From: Enterocloster aldenensis
GTDB taxonomy: Bacteria; Bacillota; Clostridia; Lachnospirales; Lachnospiraceae
Direction: 5' to 3'
NCBI RefSeq assembly: GCF_003434055.1
Contig: NZ_QVEX01000002.1
Span: 299,324-363,323 of the forward strand
Length of the DNA: 64,000 nucleotides
A model generated the notes under the pieces. The model did no database searches and was not told the origin of the DNA. It saw only the letters and a list, made by a program, of their open reading frames with translations. Position numbers and translations under genes: made by a program. Of the stretch, positions 45,461-52,969 are shown piece by piece; positions within the stretch are counted from its first letter, which is position 1, and each line of letters begins with the position of its first letter.

Positions 45461-46238
45461 GCTCCATCACCTCCTTTATGTGGATGGCCTCCCCAACTTC
45501 CTGGATTAAATCCTGGTAATCCTTTACGGCTGACGATCTTGGATTATAGTCAAATATACTTTCGCCGTGGGCAGGCGCTTCCGCGATGGCCACCCCGGTG
45601 CGGATTTTGGTCCGGAACACAACCGTGTTAATCTGCAACGCCAGCTGCTGGGCCATCTCCAGCACATCCCTGGAGAGAAGGGTACGCTTATTAAAGCGGG
45701 TCAGAAGGATTCCCATGACCTTAAGGCCTGGGTTAAAGCTCTCCCTGACAGACTCTATGGTCTCCTTAAGCTGGGCTAGCCCCACAAGGCTTAAGATATC
45801 GGACGCCAGTGGTATGATCAGGTAATCGGAAACAGCATAGGCGTTCACTGTCAGGAGGTTAAGGGCCGGCGGTGTATCGATGATGATGTAATCGTATTTC
45901 TCCATCACCGGTGCCAGCGTATCCCTCAGTATACATTCCCCTGGACCGGAGGATGTCCGCTCTATCCCGCTGCTGAGGGTGATGTCTGCGGTCAGTATAT
46001 CGCAGTATTCTGTCCGGCAGATGGCTTCCTGTACCGGAAGCGTGCCCTTTAACGCGTCCAGAACCGTGGGCCCATTGGCCGTCTCCACGCCCAGACAGAA
46101 GCCCAGGTTTCCCTGGGGGTCCAGGTCCACTCCCAATACCCTCAGTCCTTTTGCCGCAATCCCGGCAGCCAATGCAGCGGAAGTGGTGGTTTTCCCCACC
46201 CCGCCCTTCTGATTGGAAACTGTTATGATAGTAGCCAA
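45441..46238 (-). CDS. parA: ParA-family ATPase
   Basis: 265-aa P-loop ATPase of the ParA/Soj group: deviant Walker A in NQKGGVGKTTTSAALAAG, switch I DLDPQGNLGF, Walker B DYIIIDTPPALN and the later LLTRFNKRTLLS. No membrane-targeting helix of the MinD/FlhG type is seen at the C terminus. No parB or parS accompanies it; its overlapping partner is comFB. FlhG and FlhF are absent from their usual place after flhA, so this ATPase may take over cellular positioning of flagella or chemoreceptor arrays, as ParC and PpfA do elsewhere. That role is inference. Confidence 0.85.
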   Translation of the reverse strand: MATIITVSNQKGGVGKTTTSAALAAGIAAKGLRVLGVDLDPQGNLGFCLGVETANGPTVLDALKGTLPVQEAICRTEYCDILTADITLSSGIERTSSGPGECILRDTLAPVMEKYDYIIIDTPPALNLLTVNAYAVSDYLIIPLASDILSLVGLAQLKETIESVRESFNPGLKVMGILLTRFNKRTLLSRDVLEMAQQLALQINTVVFRTKIRTGVAIAEAPAHGESIFDYNPRSSAVKDYQDLIQEVGEAIHIKEVMERAKEDQ

Positions 46239-46283
46239 AGCGTTACCTCCGAATTCAATCTTATTTTATATATGATATTGGTT

Positions 46284-47201
46284 TTACGGCTGCCACAAAG
46301 GCAGCTCATCCCCGGGACTGCGGTCCACTGCTTGTTTCACCGTTTCCGCGTCCAGGGGAAGCAGCCCTTCCGTCACCGGAGAGCCCGCTTCCTGGTCAGC
46401 CTGGGCAAGGGCGAGGGTCCATTCCTCCAAATCACACGTAAGCCCATTCACATAATATACAGGGTCTCCCCAATCATCATACTCCAGTTCAAAATGCCAT
46501 ACGCTTTCAAACCGGAAACCATTGTCCTCCATCTGGAAGCAGTCCCTCTCGCCACTGCCATTTGCAATGGTAAGCCACACGGACTGGCTGTCCTGGTTAT
46601 AGGAAAGGAAGGATTTCTCCGGACCGTCCAGGTCCGCCTCTGAGGCAGGCACCAGTTCTTCCTCCGCAGGGTCCCATACAGATGTCAGGACCACCCGTCC
46701 GGGCGGCTGCACCTGGTCCGTCACCACCACATCCCGGTATCCGTCGCCGTTTATGTCCCACAGCATGAAACCGGGGCGCGGGGCGTTGTCCCTTTCTTTA
46801 TATGCCTTATCCTTCATCAGCCTTTCCAGCTGCTTTTTAACTGCCTTCCGGTAGGTGTCAAAGGACTCCAGGATAAGACCCTCCGGTCCCACATAGTGGT
46901 CATCCGGTGTGAACATGTTAAAGCATTTGGCACCGTCTTCCCCCATGTAGTACTTGTTTTTATCTCGTTTGTCCGTTACCCATCCCGTCTTCATGCGGCC
47001 TTTGGAATCCACGTAGTATTCCTTCCCCTGGTCCTCAATCCATTCATCCTCTGCCGGACTGCCGGGGGAATAGAAATACATCCAGTATTTTCCATCCTCC
47101 GACCGGTCCCAGGTGCCCTCCTGGGCCCCGTGCGCGCAGACAGGAACCCCAAGGACAAGGGCCGCCGTGATAAGGGCCGCGCTGCCTCTAATCAAAATCA
47201 A
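46284..47201 (-). CDS. Secreted protein with one wall-binding repeat
   Basis: About 305 aa: short signal peptide (SAALITAALVLGVPVCAHG), a single pair of wall-binding-type repeats (KEYYVDSKGRMKTGW, YYMGEDGAKCFNMF) and a globular part with an EF-hand-like DINGDGYRDVVV segment. The frame is open from 47351, but that region lies inside the upstream PocR gene; a TTG at 47201 gives a start just before the signal peptide and a 14-nt overlap, and is chosen with moderate confidence. Role unknown. Confidence 0.62.
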   Translation of the reverse strand: MILIRGSAALITAALVLGVPVCAHGAQEGTWDRSEDGKYWMYFYSPGSPAEDEWIEDQGKEYYVDSKGRMKTGWVTDKRDKNKYYMGEDGAKCFNMFTPDDHYVGPEGLILESFDTYRKAVKKQLERLMKDKAYKERDNAPRPGFMLWDINGDGYRDVVVTDQVQPPGRVVLTSVWDPAEEELVPASEADLDGPEKSFLSYNQDSQSVWLTIANGSGERDCFQMEDNGFRFESVWHFELEYDDWGDPVYYVNGLTCDLEEWTLALAQADQEAGSPVTEGLLPLDAETVKQAVDRSPGDELPLWQP

Positions 47202-47970
47202 CTTTTCCCATCTTCTCAATGGACTCCTCCACACTGTCCACCAGCTCATGGATTGCTTCATACACAGCAGATGATTCATTGGCCATCCGGCCGATTTCCT
47301 CTGCCACCACGCTGAACCCCACTCCGGCCCGGCCCGCGCGCCCTGCTTCAATGGACGCGTTCAGCGACAGCATTTTTTCCATGGTGGCGGTCTGTTCCAG
47401 TTCCCTTGTCTTGGTCTTAATCTGCCCTACCGCGTCCTGGACCTTCTGAGACTCCTGGTTAAACACCTGCATCTTTGACTGGTTTATCTTCTGGTAATAG
47501 CTGAGGTTAATCCACTGGTTCATGACCGTGGAAAACAGCTCTGCCGACGAACGTATCATTTTCTCAGACCGGACAGGCACCTTACCCAGGGCCTTCAGGT
47601 ACTCCTCCTCGTCAATACCCAGCTCCCTGGCAATCCTCCGGAATTTTTCAGGGTCCGGCTTCTGGGGAAGGACCTGTCCGCCAATCACAGCCCCCACCTT
47701 CTCCCCGTTCATCACCAGGTCCGCGGCAAAATCCATAAGTCCTGCATGACAGTAATAGGAACCCTTTCCCTCCCTGTCGCATTTCTCACAGCGCTTAAGG
47801 CCTTCCCCGTTTCCCCTTGTATATTTCATGCAGAAATCCGTAAAATTGCTTCCCCTGGAAATATACTCCCCCTGGGAATCCACGGCAATGGCGGCCAGCC
47901 CCGTTGCATCGGAAAACAGGTCCTGTATCCGCTGGAACTCATTCAAATCCACGATTTTCCTTATATCCAT
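47188..47970 (-). CDS. Soluble mini-chemoreceptor with PocR sensor
   Basis: 260-aa protein without membrane helices. The N-terminal PocR domain (about 1-160: LNEFQRIQDLFSDATGLAAI, CEKCDREGKGSYYCHAGLMD) binds small molecules in other proteins; the Cys-rich part may hold a metal or cofactor. The C-terminal part is a stunted methyl-accepting domain centred on MEKMLSLNASIEAGRAGRAG and GFSVVAEEIGRMANES. It keeps the kinase-contact tip but only about 90 residues of helix, with no room for usual methylation helices. It could insert in arrays or signal to CheV/ParA. Sits between bacteriohemerythrin and the secreted protein. Confidence 0.85.
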   Translation of the reverse strand: MDIRKIVDLNEFQRIQDLFSDATGLAAIAVDSQGEYISRGSNFTDFCMKYTRGNGEGLKRCEKCDREGKGSYYCHAGLMDFAADLVMNGEKVGAVIGGQVLPQKPDPEKFRRIARELGIDEEEYLKALGKVPVRSEKMIRSSAELFSTVMNQWINLSYYQKINQSKMQVFNQESQKVQDAVGQIKTKTRELEQTATMEKMLSLNASIEAGRAGRAGVGFSVVAEEIGRMANESSAVYEAIHELVDSVEESIEKMGKVDFD

Positions 47971-48025
47971 ACTGTTTTCATCTTCTTTCCATCAATATGC
48001 GCTGTTCCTCTGTCCGTCCCTCTGG

Positions 48026-48424
48026 TCAGGACTGCCTTACATGCTGGGCAACCTTCCTGTCATCTGTCCTGATATGCATTAACAGCTTTCCAACCATCTG
48101 GTTCAGACTGTTCAGCGCGGCAATGGAAGCGCCCTGGGTCTTGATATCCCGGGCAGCCCCGGCCAGTTCGCCTTTATACCATTCATGGAACTGCCTGTGG
48201 GCAGCATAACCCGGATAGGAGGTCTGTACCTGAAGCTTTTCCTCATCCCCAAAATGCTTGGCCACATAGGACACAAGGAAATCCAGGGTGGATTCCACCT
48301 GGCTGCGTCCTTTTCCCTGGGAACAGGCGTCCAACAGGTCGTTCACTGCCTTGAAAAGCTGCCGGTGCTCACTGTCAATCAGGGCGTTGCCTGTCTCCAG
48401 GTCTTTTGTCATCTCATATCTCAT
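48026..48424 (-). CDS. Bacteriohemerythrin
   Basis: 132-aa O2-binding di-iron four-helix bundle. All seven expected ligands are placed properly: His20 (DSEHRQLF), His57 and Glu61 (AKHFGDEE), His76 and His80 (HRQFHEW), His117 and Asp121 or 122 (MHIRTDD). The start is ATG 48424 behind AGGAGG. Lies between cheV and the PocR mini-receptor in the motility operon, so it may supply or signal O2 for aerotaxis, or protect the motor from O2 in an anaerobe. Confidence 0.92.
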   Translation of the reverse strand: MRYEMTKDLETGNALIDSEHRQLFKAVNDLLDACSQGKGRSQVESTLDFLVSYVAKHFGDEEKLQVQTSYPGYAAHRQFHEWYKGELAGAARDIKTQGASIAALNSLNQMVGKLLMHIRTDDRKVAQHVRQS

Positions 48425-48436
48425 GTCCTTTTCCTC

Positions 48437-49390
48437 CTACGCGTTTTTCTGTCCCTGGAATTTTCCCATGTCCTGGGCATACTTCTTAAGCAGTTCGTCC
48501 AGAATGGATACAAGATGGCCGATTTCCGGCTTTGCCAGCTGTTCGTCCGCCCCCAGCTCCCTGCCCTTCCTGCGCATCTGCTCGTCAATCAGGGATGAGA
48601 ATATGACCACGGGCAGCTTTTTAAGCCTTGGGTCATCCTTAATCAGCTTTGTCAGCCTGTGTCCGTCCATCTCCGGCATCTCGATGTCTGTTATGACCAG
48701 GTTCACCTTGTCATACAGGTCATTGTCATCCCTGATGGATAAAAGGTAATCCCATGCCTCCTGTCCGTTGTTGAAATTCATGATGTTGGTAAATCCTGCC
48801 CGCTCCAGGGAATCGTCAATCATCCGTCTGAGCAGGATGGAGTCCTCCGCAATCAGGATGGGGGATTCGCACAGGGGCCTGTCTCCCATGGCCTCAATCT
48901 CCGAGACCTGGATACTGGTCTCAGGCGCTATCTCCGCAACAATCTTCTCAAAATCCAGGATGGTGACCAGCTGCCCCTCGCACTGGGCAATGCCGGTAGC
49001 AACGCTTTCATCCCCGTTGGCAATGGTCTTATCCGGCTTCTGTATGTCCTTCCAGGAGATGCGGCTGATTCCCTCGATTCCCTGTACCCGGAAGGCCACT
49101 GTCATTTTGTTGAAATTAGTCACGATGAATAAATCCCTGGCCCCGTTTTCCGGCCGTGTCCCGGACAGATAGTACGCAAGGTTGATGACGGTTATCAGTG
49201 ATTCCCTGGGTTTGAAGATTCCCTCCACAGCCGGGTGGGCGTGAGGCATGGGCTTTACCTTCTCACTCATGATGATTTCCCTTACCTTTGCCACATTAAT
49301 TCCATAGAACTCCCCCAGGACAGTAAATTTCATGATTTCAATTTCATTTGTCCCGGATTCCAGCAGGATGCCTTCCTTCTCTTTCTGCAT
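48437..49390 (-). CDS. cheV: Chemotaxis coupling/response protein CheV
   Basis: 317-aa fusion of a CheW-like domain (1-150: MKFTVLGEFYGINVAKVREI, NLAYYLSGTRP) and a C-terminal receiver domain with phosphoacceptor Asp in VITDIEMPEMDGHRLT. CheV helps adaptation by altering coupling when phosphorylated by CheA. Start at ATG 49390 after AGGAG; a TTG two codons upstream is less likely. In operon with cheC and cheD, completing the B. subtilis-type three-way adaptation set. Confidence 0.95.
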   Translation of the reverse strand: MQKEKEGILLESGTNEIEIMKFTVLGEFYGINVAKVREIIMSEKVKPMPHAHPAVEGIFKPRESLITVINLAYYLSGTRPENGARDLFIVTNFNKMTVAFRVQGIEGISRISWKDIQKPDKTIANGDESVATGIAQCEGQLVTILDFEKIVAEIAPETSIQVSEIEAMGDRPLCESPILIAEDSILLRRMIDDSLERAGFTNIMNFNNGQEAWDYLLSIRDDNDLYDKVNLVITDIEMPEMDGHRLTKLIKDDPRLKKLPVVIFSSLIDEQMRRKGRELGADEQLAKPEIGHLVSILDELLKKYAQDMGKFQGQKNA

Positions 49391-49405
49391 AACCAAAACT
49401 CCTTT

Positions 49406-49891
49406 CTATAAATGCTTTTCAGGTTTCCCAAATGTCCGGATTATGACATCCCCGCTTTCCAGCTGCAGAAGCATGGTCCTGGCATATGTACCGCCTGTGT
49501 CCTCAGCCACAATCCTCATGTTTTCATCTGCCAGTATTTTCTTTACCATGGCGGCGTTCCTCTGGCCGATATTGCCGAAATCCGCGTTTCCGCTGATTTC
49601 AAACATCTTTGCGCCGCCTGCGATTTTAACCGTTGTCCTGGCTTTTACCATTCCAAAGGCCATAAGCTTCCTGATTGTCTCACGGATACCGGAATCCGCG
49701 TATTTATAAATATTGGGGTCGGAAACCCCGTTATGGGCCGGCAGCATGATATGGAGCAGGGCGCCCAGCCGCAAAAACGGGTCGTAAAATGATATGCCGA
49801 TGCAGGAGCCCAGGGCATATGTGATGATCCTGCCCTCATCCCTGGTGAATTTCATGTCCCCGATTCCCACCTTAAGTTCCTTTTCTGTCAT
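49406..49891 (-). CDS. cheD: Receptor deamidase CheD
   Basis: 161-aa enzyme that deamidates receptor glutamines and, in B. subtilis, also partners CheC. Catalytic Cys30 in YALGSCIGISFYDP and His47 in GALLHIMLPAHNG are present, with Thr24 nearby as part of the triad. Length is typical. It follows cheC by 2 nt, so the complex is produced from adjacent cistrons. Confidence 0.96.
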   Translation of the reverse strand: MTEKELKVGIGDMKFTRDEGRIITYALGSCIGISFYDPFLRLGALLHIMLPAHNGVSDPNIYKYADSGIRETIRKLMAFGMVKARTTVKIAGGAKMFEISGNADFGNIGQRNAAMVKKILADENMRIVAEDTGGTYARTMLLQLESGDVIIRTFGKPEKHL

Positions 49892-49893
49892 CC

Positions 49894-50511
49894 CTAAACA
49901 CCCAGCTTCCCCAGAATATCATTCAGTGAACGGATATCAGGAAGCATCAGCAGCCAGTCTGAAAGCCGTTTTCCTTCCATGACAAAATCTGCATTGAAAT
50001 ACATCAGCTTATCGGTCTCATAACCGTATTCGGCAATGGGCACTGTCAGTATTCCGCCCAGCATGTTAACCGTGGAGCTGGGAACGGACAGATGGATGTT
50101 CATGTCCACCAGCTGTGAAAAAGCGTTGATATAAGAGCAGATGATGATGTTTCCCACTTCCTCCAGCGCCGAATAGGCCAATGCGTCCATTTCCTCAAAG
50201 GAGGTATAGTTTTTTTCCAGAAGTTTTCCCAAAACCGTATTGGCAAAATCCATGTTGAAAAGAAACAGCATTAACCCGTCCACATCCCCGTCCATCTTTA
50301 CCAGTGTGGCAGCCACCACTTCCTCAATGTTGCCGATACGGTCCACCGCGTCCTCATATCCCAGGATGCTGACCTGGGGAAGGGTGATACGTATTTCCTT
50401 CTGGAGGAACTTGGAAAGGGCCGTGGCCGCATGGCTGGTGCCGATGCTGCTGATTTCCCTCATCGTGTCCACTTCCTGAAGGTTCAGATCCTCAAAATTC
50501 CTGATTTTCAT
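49894..50511 (-). CDS. cheC: CheY-P phosphatase CheC
   Basis: 205-aa CheC/CheX/FliY-family protein. The family active-site pattern D/S-xxx-E-xx-N occurs twice. The second copy (SALEEVGNIIICSYINAF) is intact. The first (DTMREISSIGTSHAATALS) has Ser where the catalytic Asn belongs, so it probably has only one working centre. With CheD it sets CheY-P lifetime and feeds back on receptors. GAGG lies 5 nt ahead of the start. Confidence 0.93.
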   Translation of the reverse strand: MKIRNFEDLNLQEVDTMREISSIGTSHAATALSKFLQKEIRITLPQVSILGYEDAVDRIGNIEEVVAATLVKMDGDVDGLMLFLFNMDFANTVLGKLLEKNYTSFEEMDALAYSALEEVGNIIICSYINAFSQLVDMNIHLSVPSSTVNMLGGILTVPIAEYGYETDKLMYFNADFVMEGKRLSDWLLMLPDIRSLNDILGKLGV

Positions 50512-50550
50512 GTGTGCCTCGCTTTCTTCCGTTCAGTTTCCCCGCTGTCG

Positions 50551-51342
50551 TTAGCCGCGCAGGGTATTAATGGTACCCTCTATCTCATCCGAGGTGGTCA
50601 CCATGCGCAGGGCATAGGTAAATGCGCGCTGGCACTCAATCAGCCGGACCATTTCCTTGGCCATGTCCGTGCCGGACACCTCCAGGGCCCCTGACGTGAC
50701 GGAGGCCTTCTCTAAAAGGATGGGCTGGGCGCCCTGGTCCGTGGGAATGTATTCGTTATTCCCAACGCTGGTCAGACGGCTTGGATTGGCAAAGGTGTAG
50801 AGGCTGACCCTGGGTTTATCTTCCTCGTCTTCCTCATCCTCCTCGTCCTCAATCTCGTCTTCATCCTCTTCCCCCATTTCCGCCTGGATTTTATCCACAT
50901 CCGGGACCTCCGCCTTAAGTGGCTCCCGGTTCTGGTCCAGCACCAGCTTGCCCGAGCCTGTCATGAGATAGAATCCGTCTTCCCGCTCCGCCCTGTGGAA
51001 TTGTCCGTCCCGTGTATAACTGACAGCCCCTGTGGCCGGGTCCTGCACCATGAAGAAGGCATTGGGCTCCAGGATGGCATAATCCATGGAACCTCCTGTC
51101 TGGGTCAGCCCTGATGTGTCAAAGCCGGTATAGGTCCTCTGGACCTTCATGCCCGCCCCTGCCTGCAGCTCTGTCACCGCGCCCTCACTGTCATTGAGGT
51201 TATAATTGAGCAACTGCGAAAACACGGTTGTCTTTGGCTTAAAGCCGTTGGTGTTCGCATTGGCCAGGTTATTGGAAATCACGCTGAGCTTTTCCGTGCA
51301 GTTCCCGGCTCCCAGCGCCCCTACGTAAAATGACTGGTTCAT
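50551..51342 (-). CDS. flhP: Flagellar rod/hook protein FlhP (FlgG-type)
   Basis: 263-aa rod/hook-family protein with the N-terminal motif NQSFYVGALGAG ... VISNNLANANTNGFKPKTT and the C-terminal VSGTDMAKEMVRLIECQRAF. A strongly acidic insert (about 155-175, containing EEDEDEIEDEEDEEDEED) splits the core; this is unusual for the family. Forms a pair with the next gene upstream, as flhO-flhP in B. subtilis, which make the distal rod. It may also be named flgG. Confidence 0.88.
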   Translation of the reverse strand: MNQSFYVGALGAGNCTEKLSVISNNLANANTNGFKPKTTVFSQLLNYNLNDSEGAVTELQAGAGMKVQRTYTGFDTSGLTQTGGSMDYAILEPNAFFMVQDPATGAVSYTRDGQFHRAEREDGFYLMTGSGKLVLDQNREPLKAEVPDVDKIQAEMGEEDEDEIEDEEDEEDEEDKPRVSLYTFANPSRLTSVGNNEYIPTDQGAQPILLEKASVTSGALEVSGTDMAKEMVRLIECQRAFTYALRMVTTSDEIEGTINTLRG

Positions 51343-51353
51343 ATGTATCCTCC

Positions 51354-52154
51354 CTACAATCTTCCTATATCTGTCACGGATTTGCTCATAATCTGGTCAT
51401 ACATCTTAAGCACCTGGGCCGCGCTTTGAAGGGCCCTCTGGGATGTCATCATGGCTGTCATCTCGTCCACCATATCCACGTTGGACTTCTCCACGCTCTT
51501 CCAGATAAGCTGGGGCCGTTCCTCCTGGGCCGCCGCAGGCGCCTGGGCCGTTGAGAACAGTCCGTTGTCCTCCTTGTGCAGCTGCTCATAGTCCGCGAAA
51601 TCAACTACCCTTATGGTGCCTAACTGCCTAAGCTGGGGCTCCTCCTGGGAATCCTCTCCTGAATCCGTCTGTCTTTCACGCACCGTGATATTGCCGCCGG
51701 CGTCCACGCTGAAGTTCTCGTCGTCAATCCGTATGGGCTGGCCGTCTTCCGAAAGCACCCGGCCCGCCTCGGGCAGCGTAAGGTACCCTTCCTCATCCAC
51801 GGCAAAGGAACCATTCCTGGTATAACGCTCTCCGGCCGGGGTCTGTATGCAGAAAAAGCCGCTGCCCCCAATGGCGAAATCATAGATTCCGTCTGTCTGC
51901 TCAAAGCTTCCCTGGTCATAGTCCACATAGGTCCTGGACGCTGTCTTTATCTTGGATGTGACGGAAAGAGGCGTGGGGTTTCCCTTGTTATGCCGCCCGG
52001 TCCGGTACAGCATTTCTTCCTGGAATGTGCTGGTGACCATGGTGTCCCGCTTATAGCCCGATGTCTGGACATTTACCATGTTATTACTGATGACATTCAG
52101 ATTCCGGCTCTGGGTCAGCATTCCGGATGTGAGATTGTAAAATCCCTGGTACAT
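51354..52154 (-). CDS. flhO: Flagellar rod protein FlhO (FlgF-type)
   Basis: 266-aa paralogue of the downstream gene: LTSGMLTQSRNLNVISNNMV and NVQTSGYKRDTMV at the N terminus, then NVDMVDEMTAMMTSQRALQS at the C terminus. The middle has a flexible Glu/Gln-rich stretch (RERQTDSGEDSQEEPQLRQL). Rod protein exported without a signal peptide. Twelve nt before flhP; downstream of sigD. FlgF naming is also possible. Confidence 0.9.
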   Translation of the reverse strand: MYQGFYNLTSGMLTQSRNLNVISNNMVNVQTSGYKRDTMVTSTFQEEMLYRTGRHNKGNPTPLSVTSKIKTASRTYVDYDQGSFEQTDGIYDFAIGGSGFFCIQTPAGERYTRNGSFAVDEEGYLTLPEAGRVLSEDGQPIRIDDENFSVDAGGNITVRERQTDSGEDSQEEPQLRQLGTIRVVDFADYEQLHKEDNGLFSTAQAPAAAQEERPQLIWKSVEKSNVDMVDEMTAMMTSQRALQSAAQVLKMYDQIMSKSVTDIGRL

Positions 52155-52173
52155 ATGGCATTTCCTCCTGTTC

Positions 52174-52950
52174 CTATTCGTAGATATAGGTGTTCATGTA
52201 AGTCTTGAGTTTCCGGATGGCGCTGCTGTGGATCTGGGAAATACGCGGTTCACTGACATTCAGCACCTGGGCTATCTGGGTCATGTTTAAATCCTCCACA
52301 TAATAGAGTGAAATCACCATCCGCTCCTTTTCCTTCAGTTTGTTCACCGCCTCTGTCAGGGTCTTGACCGCTTCCTCCCTCATATACGCTGTTTCAGGCT
52401 GCAGGTCCATGTCGCCGCTGGGTATCTGGACCGACTGCCCTTCCTCCTCCCTGTTTGTCACCATGTCCAGCGAAAGCACGTTTACCATGGTGCTCATCCT
52501 CTGAAGCCTCTGGCATTTCCTGATGTCCATTTTCAGATGGCCTGCGATTTCGTCATCCGTGGGCGGACGCCCCAGCCGGTCCGAAAGTTCTGTCCTGGCG
52601 TCCTCAATGGACCTGTGCTGTTTATGGTAATTCCTTGGCATCCAGTCATTCTTGCGGATAATGTCAATAATCATCCCCCTGATGCGCCTGGAGATGAATG
52701 TCTCGAATTTATTATCCCGTTCCGGGTCATACCGCTCAATTCCCTTCATAATGGCAATCGCGCCTTCATTGATGATATCCTCCATCTGCATGAAATCCGC
52801 ATACAGGTTATGCATCTGGATTGCCACTGCCTTGGCTATGTAGAGATACCGGAGCGTCAGCTCCTGCTTTACTTCCAGCTGCCTGTCCCTGTCATACATG
52901 GCCAGCAGCTCTTCATTTGTCTTTTCCTTCAATCCATCCAACTGCTGCAT
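52174..52950 (-). CDS. sigD: Flagellar sigma factor SigD (sigma-28)
   Basis: 258-aa FliA/SigD-family sigma factor, controlled by FlgM. Region 2 core has FMQMEDIINEGAIAIMKGIE and the RRIRGMIIDIIRKNDWMPR stretch; region 3 has DRLGRPPTDDEIAGHLKMD; region 4 helix-turn-helix is YVEDLNMTQIAQVLNVSEPR. It should read the CTTATG-N14-GCCGATA-type promoters found through the window. Follows flhA by 19 nt. Confidence 0.96.
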   Translation of the reverse strand: MQQLDGLKEKTNEELLAMYDRDRQLEVKQELTLRYLYIAKAVAIQMHNLYADFMQMEDIINEGAIAIMKGIERYDPERDNKFETFISRRIRGMIIDIIRKNDWMPRNYHKQHRSIEDARTELSDRLGRPPTDDEIAGHLKMDIRKCQRLQRMSTMVNVLSLDMVTNREEEGQSVQIPSGDMDLQPETAYMREEAVKTLTEAVNKLKEKERMVISLYYVEDLNMTQIAQVLNVSEPRISQIHSSAIRKLKTYMNTYIYE

Positions 52951-52969
52951 ATCAAATCATCCTTCACTG

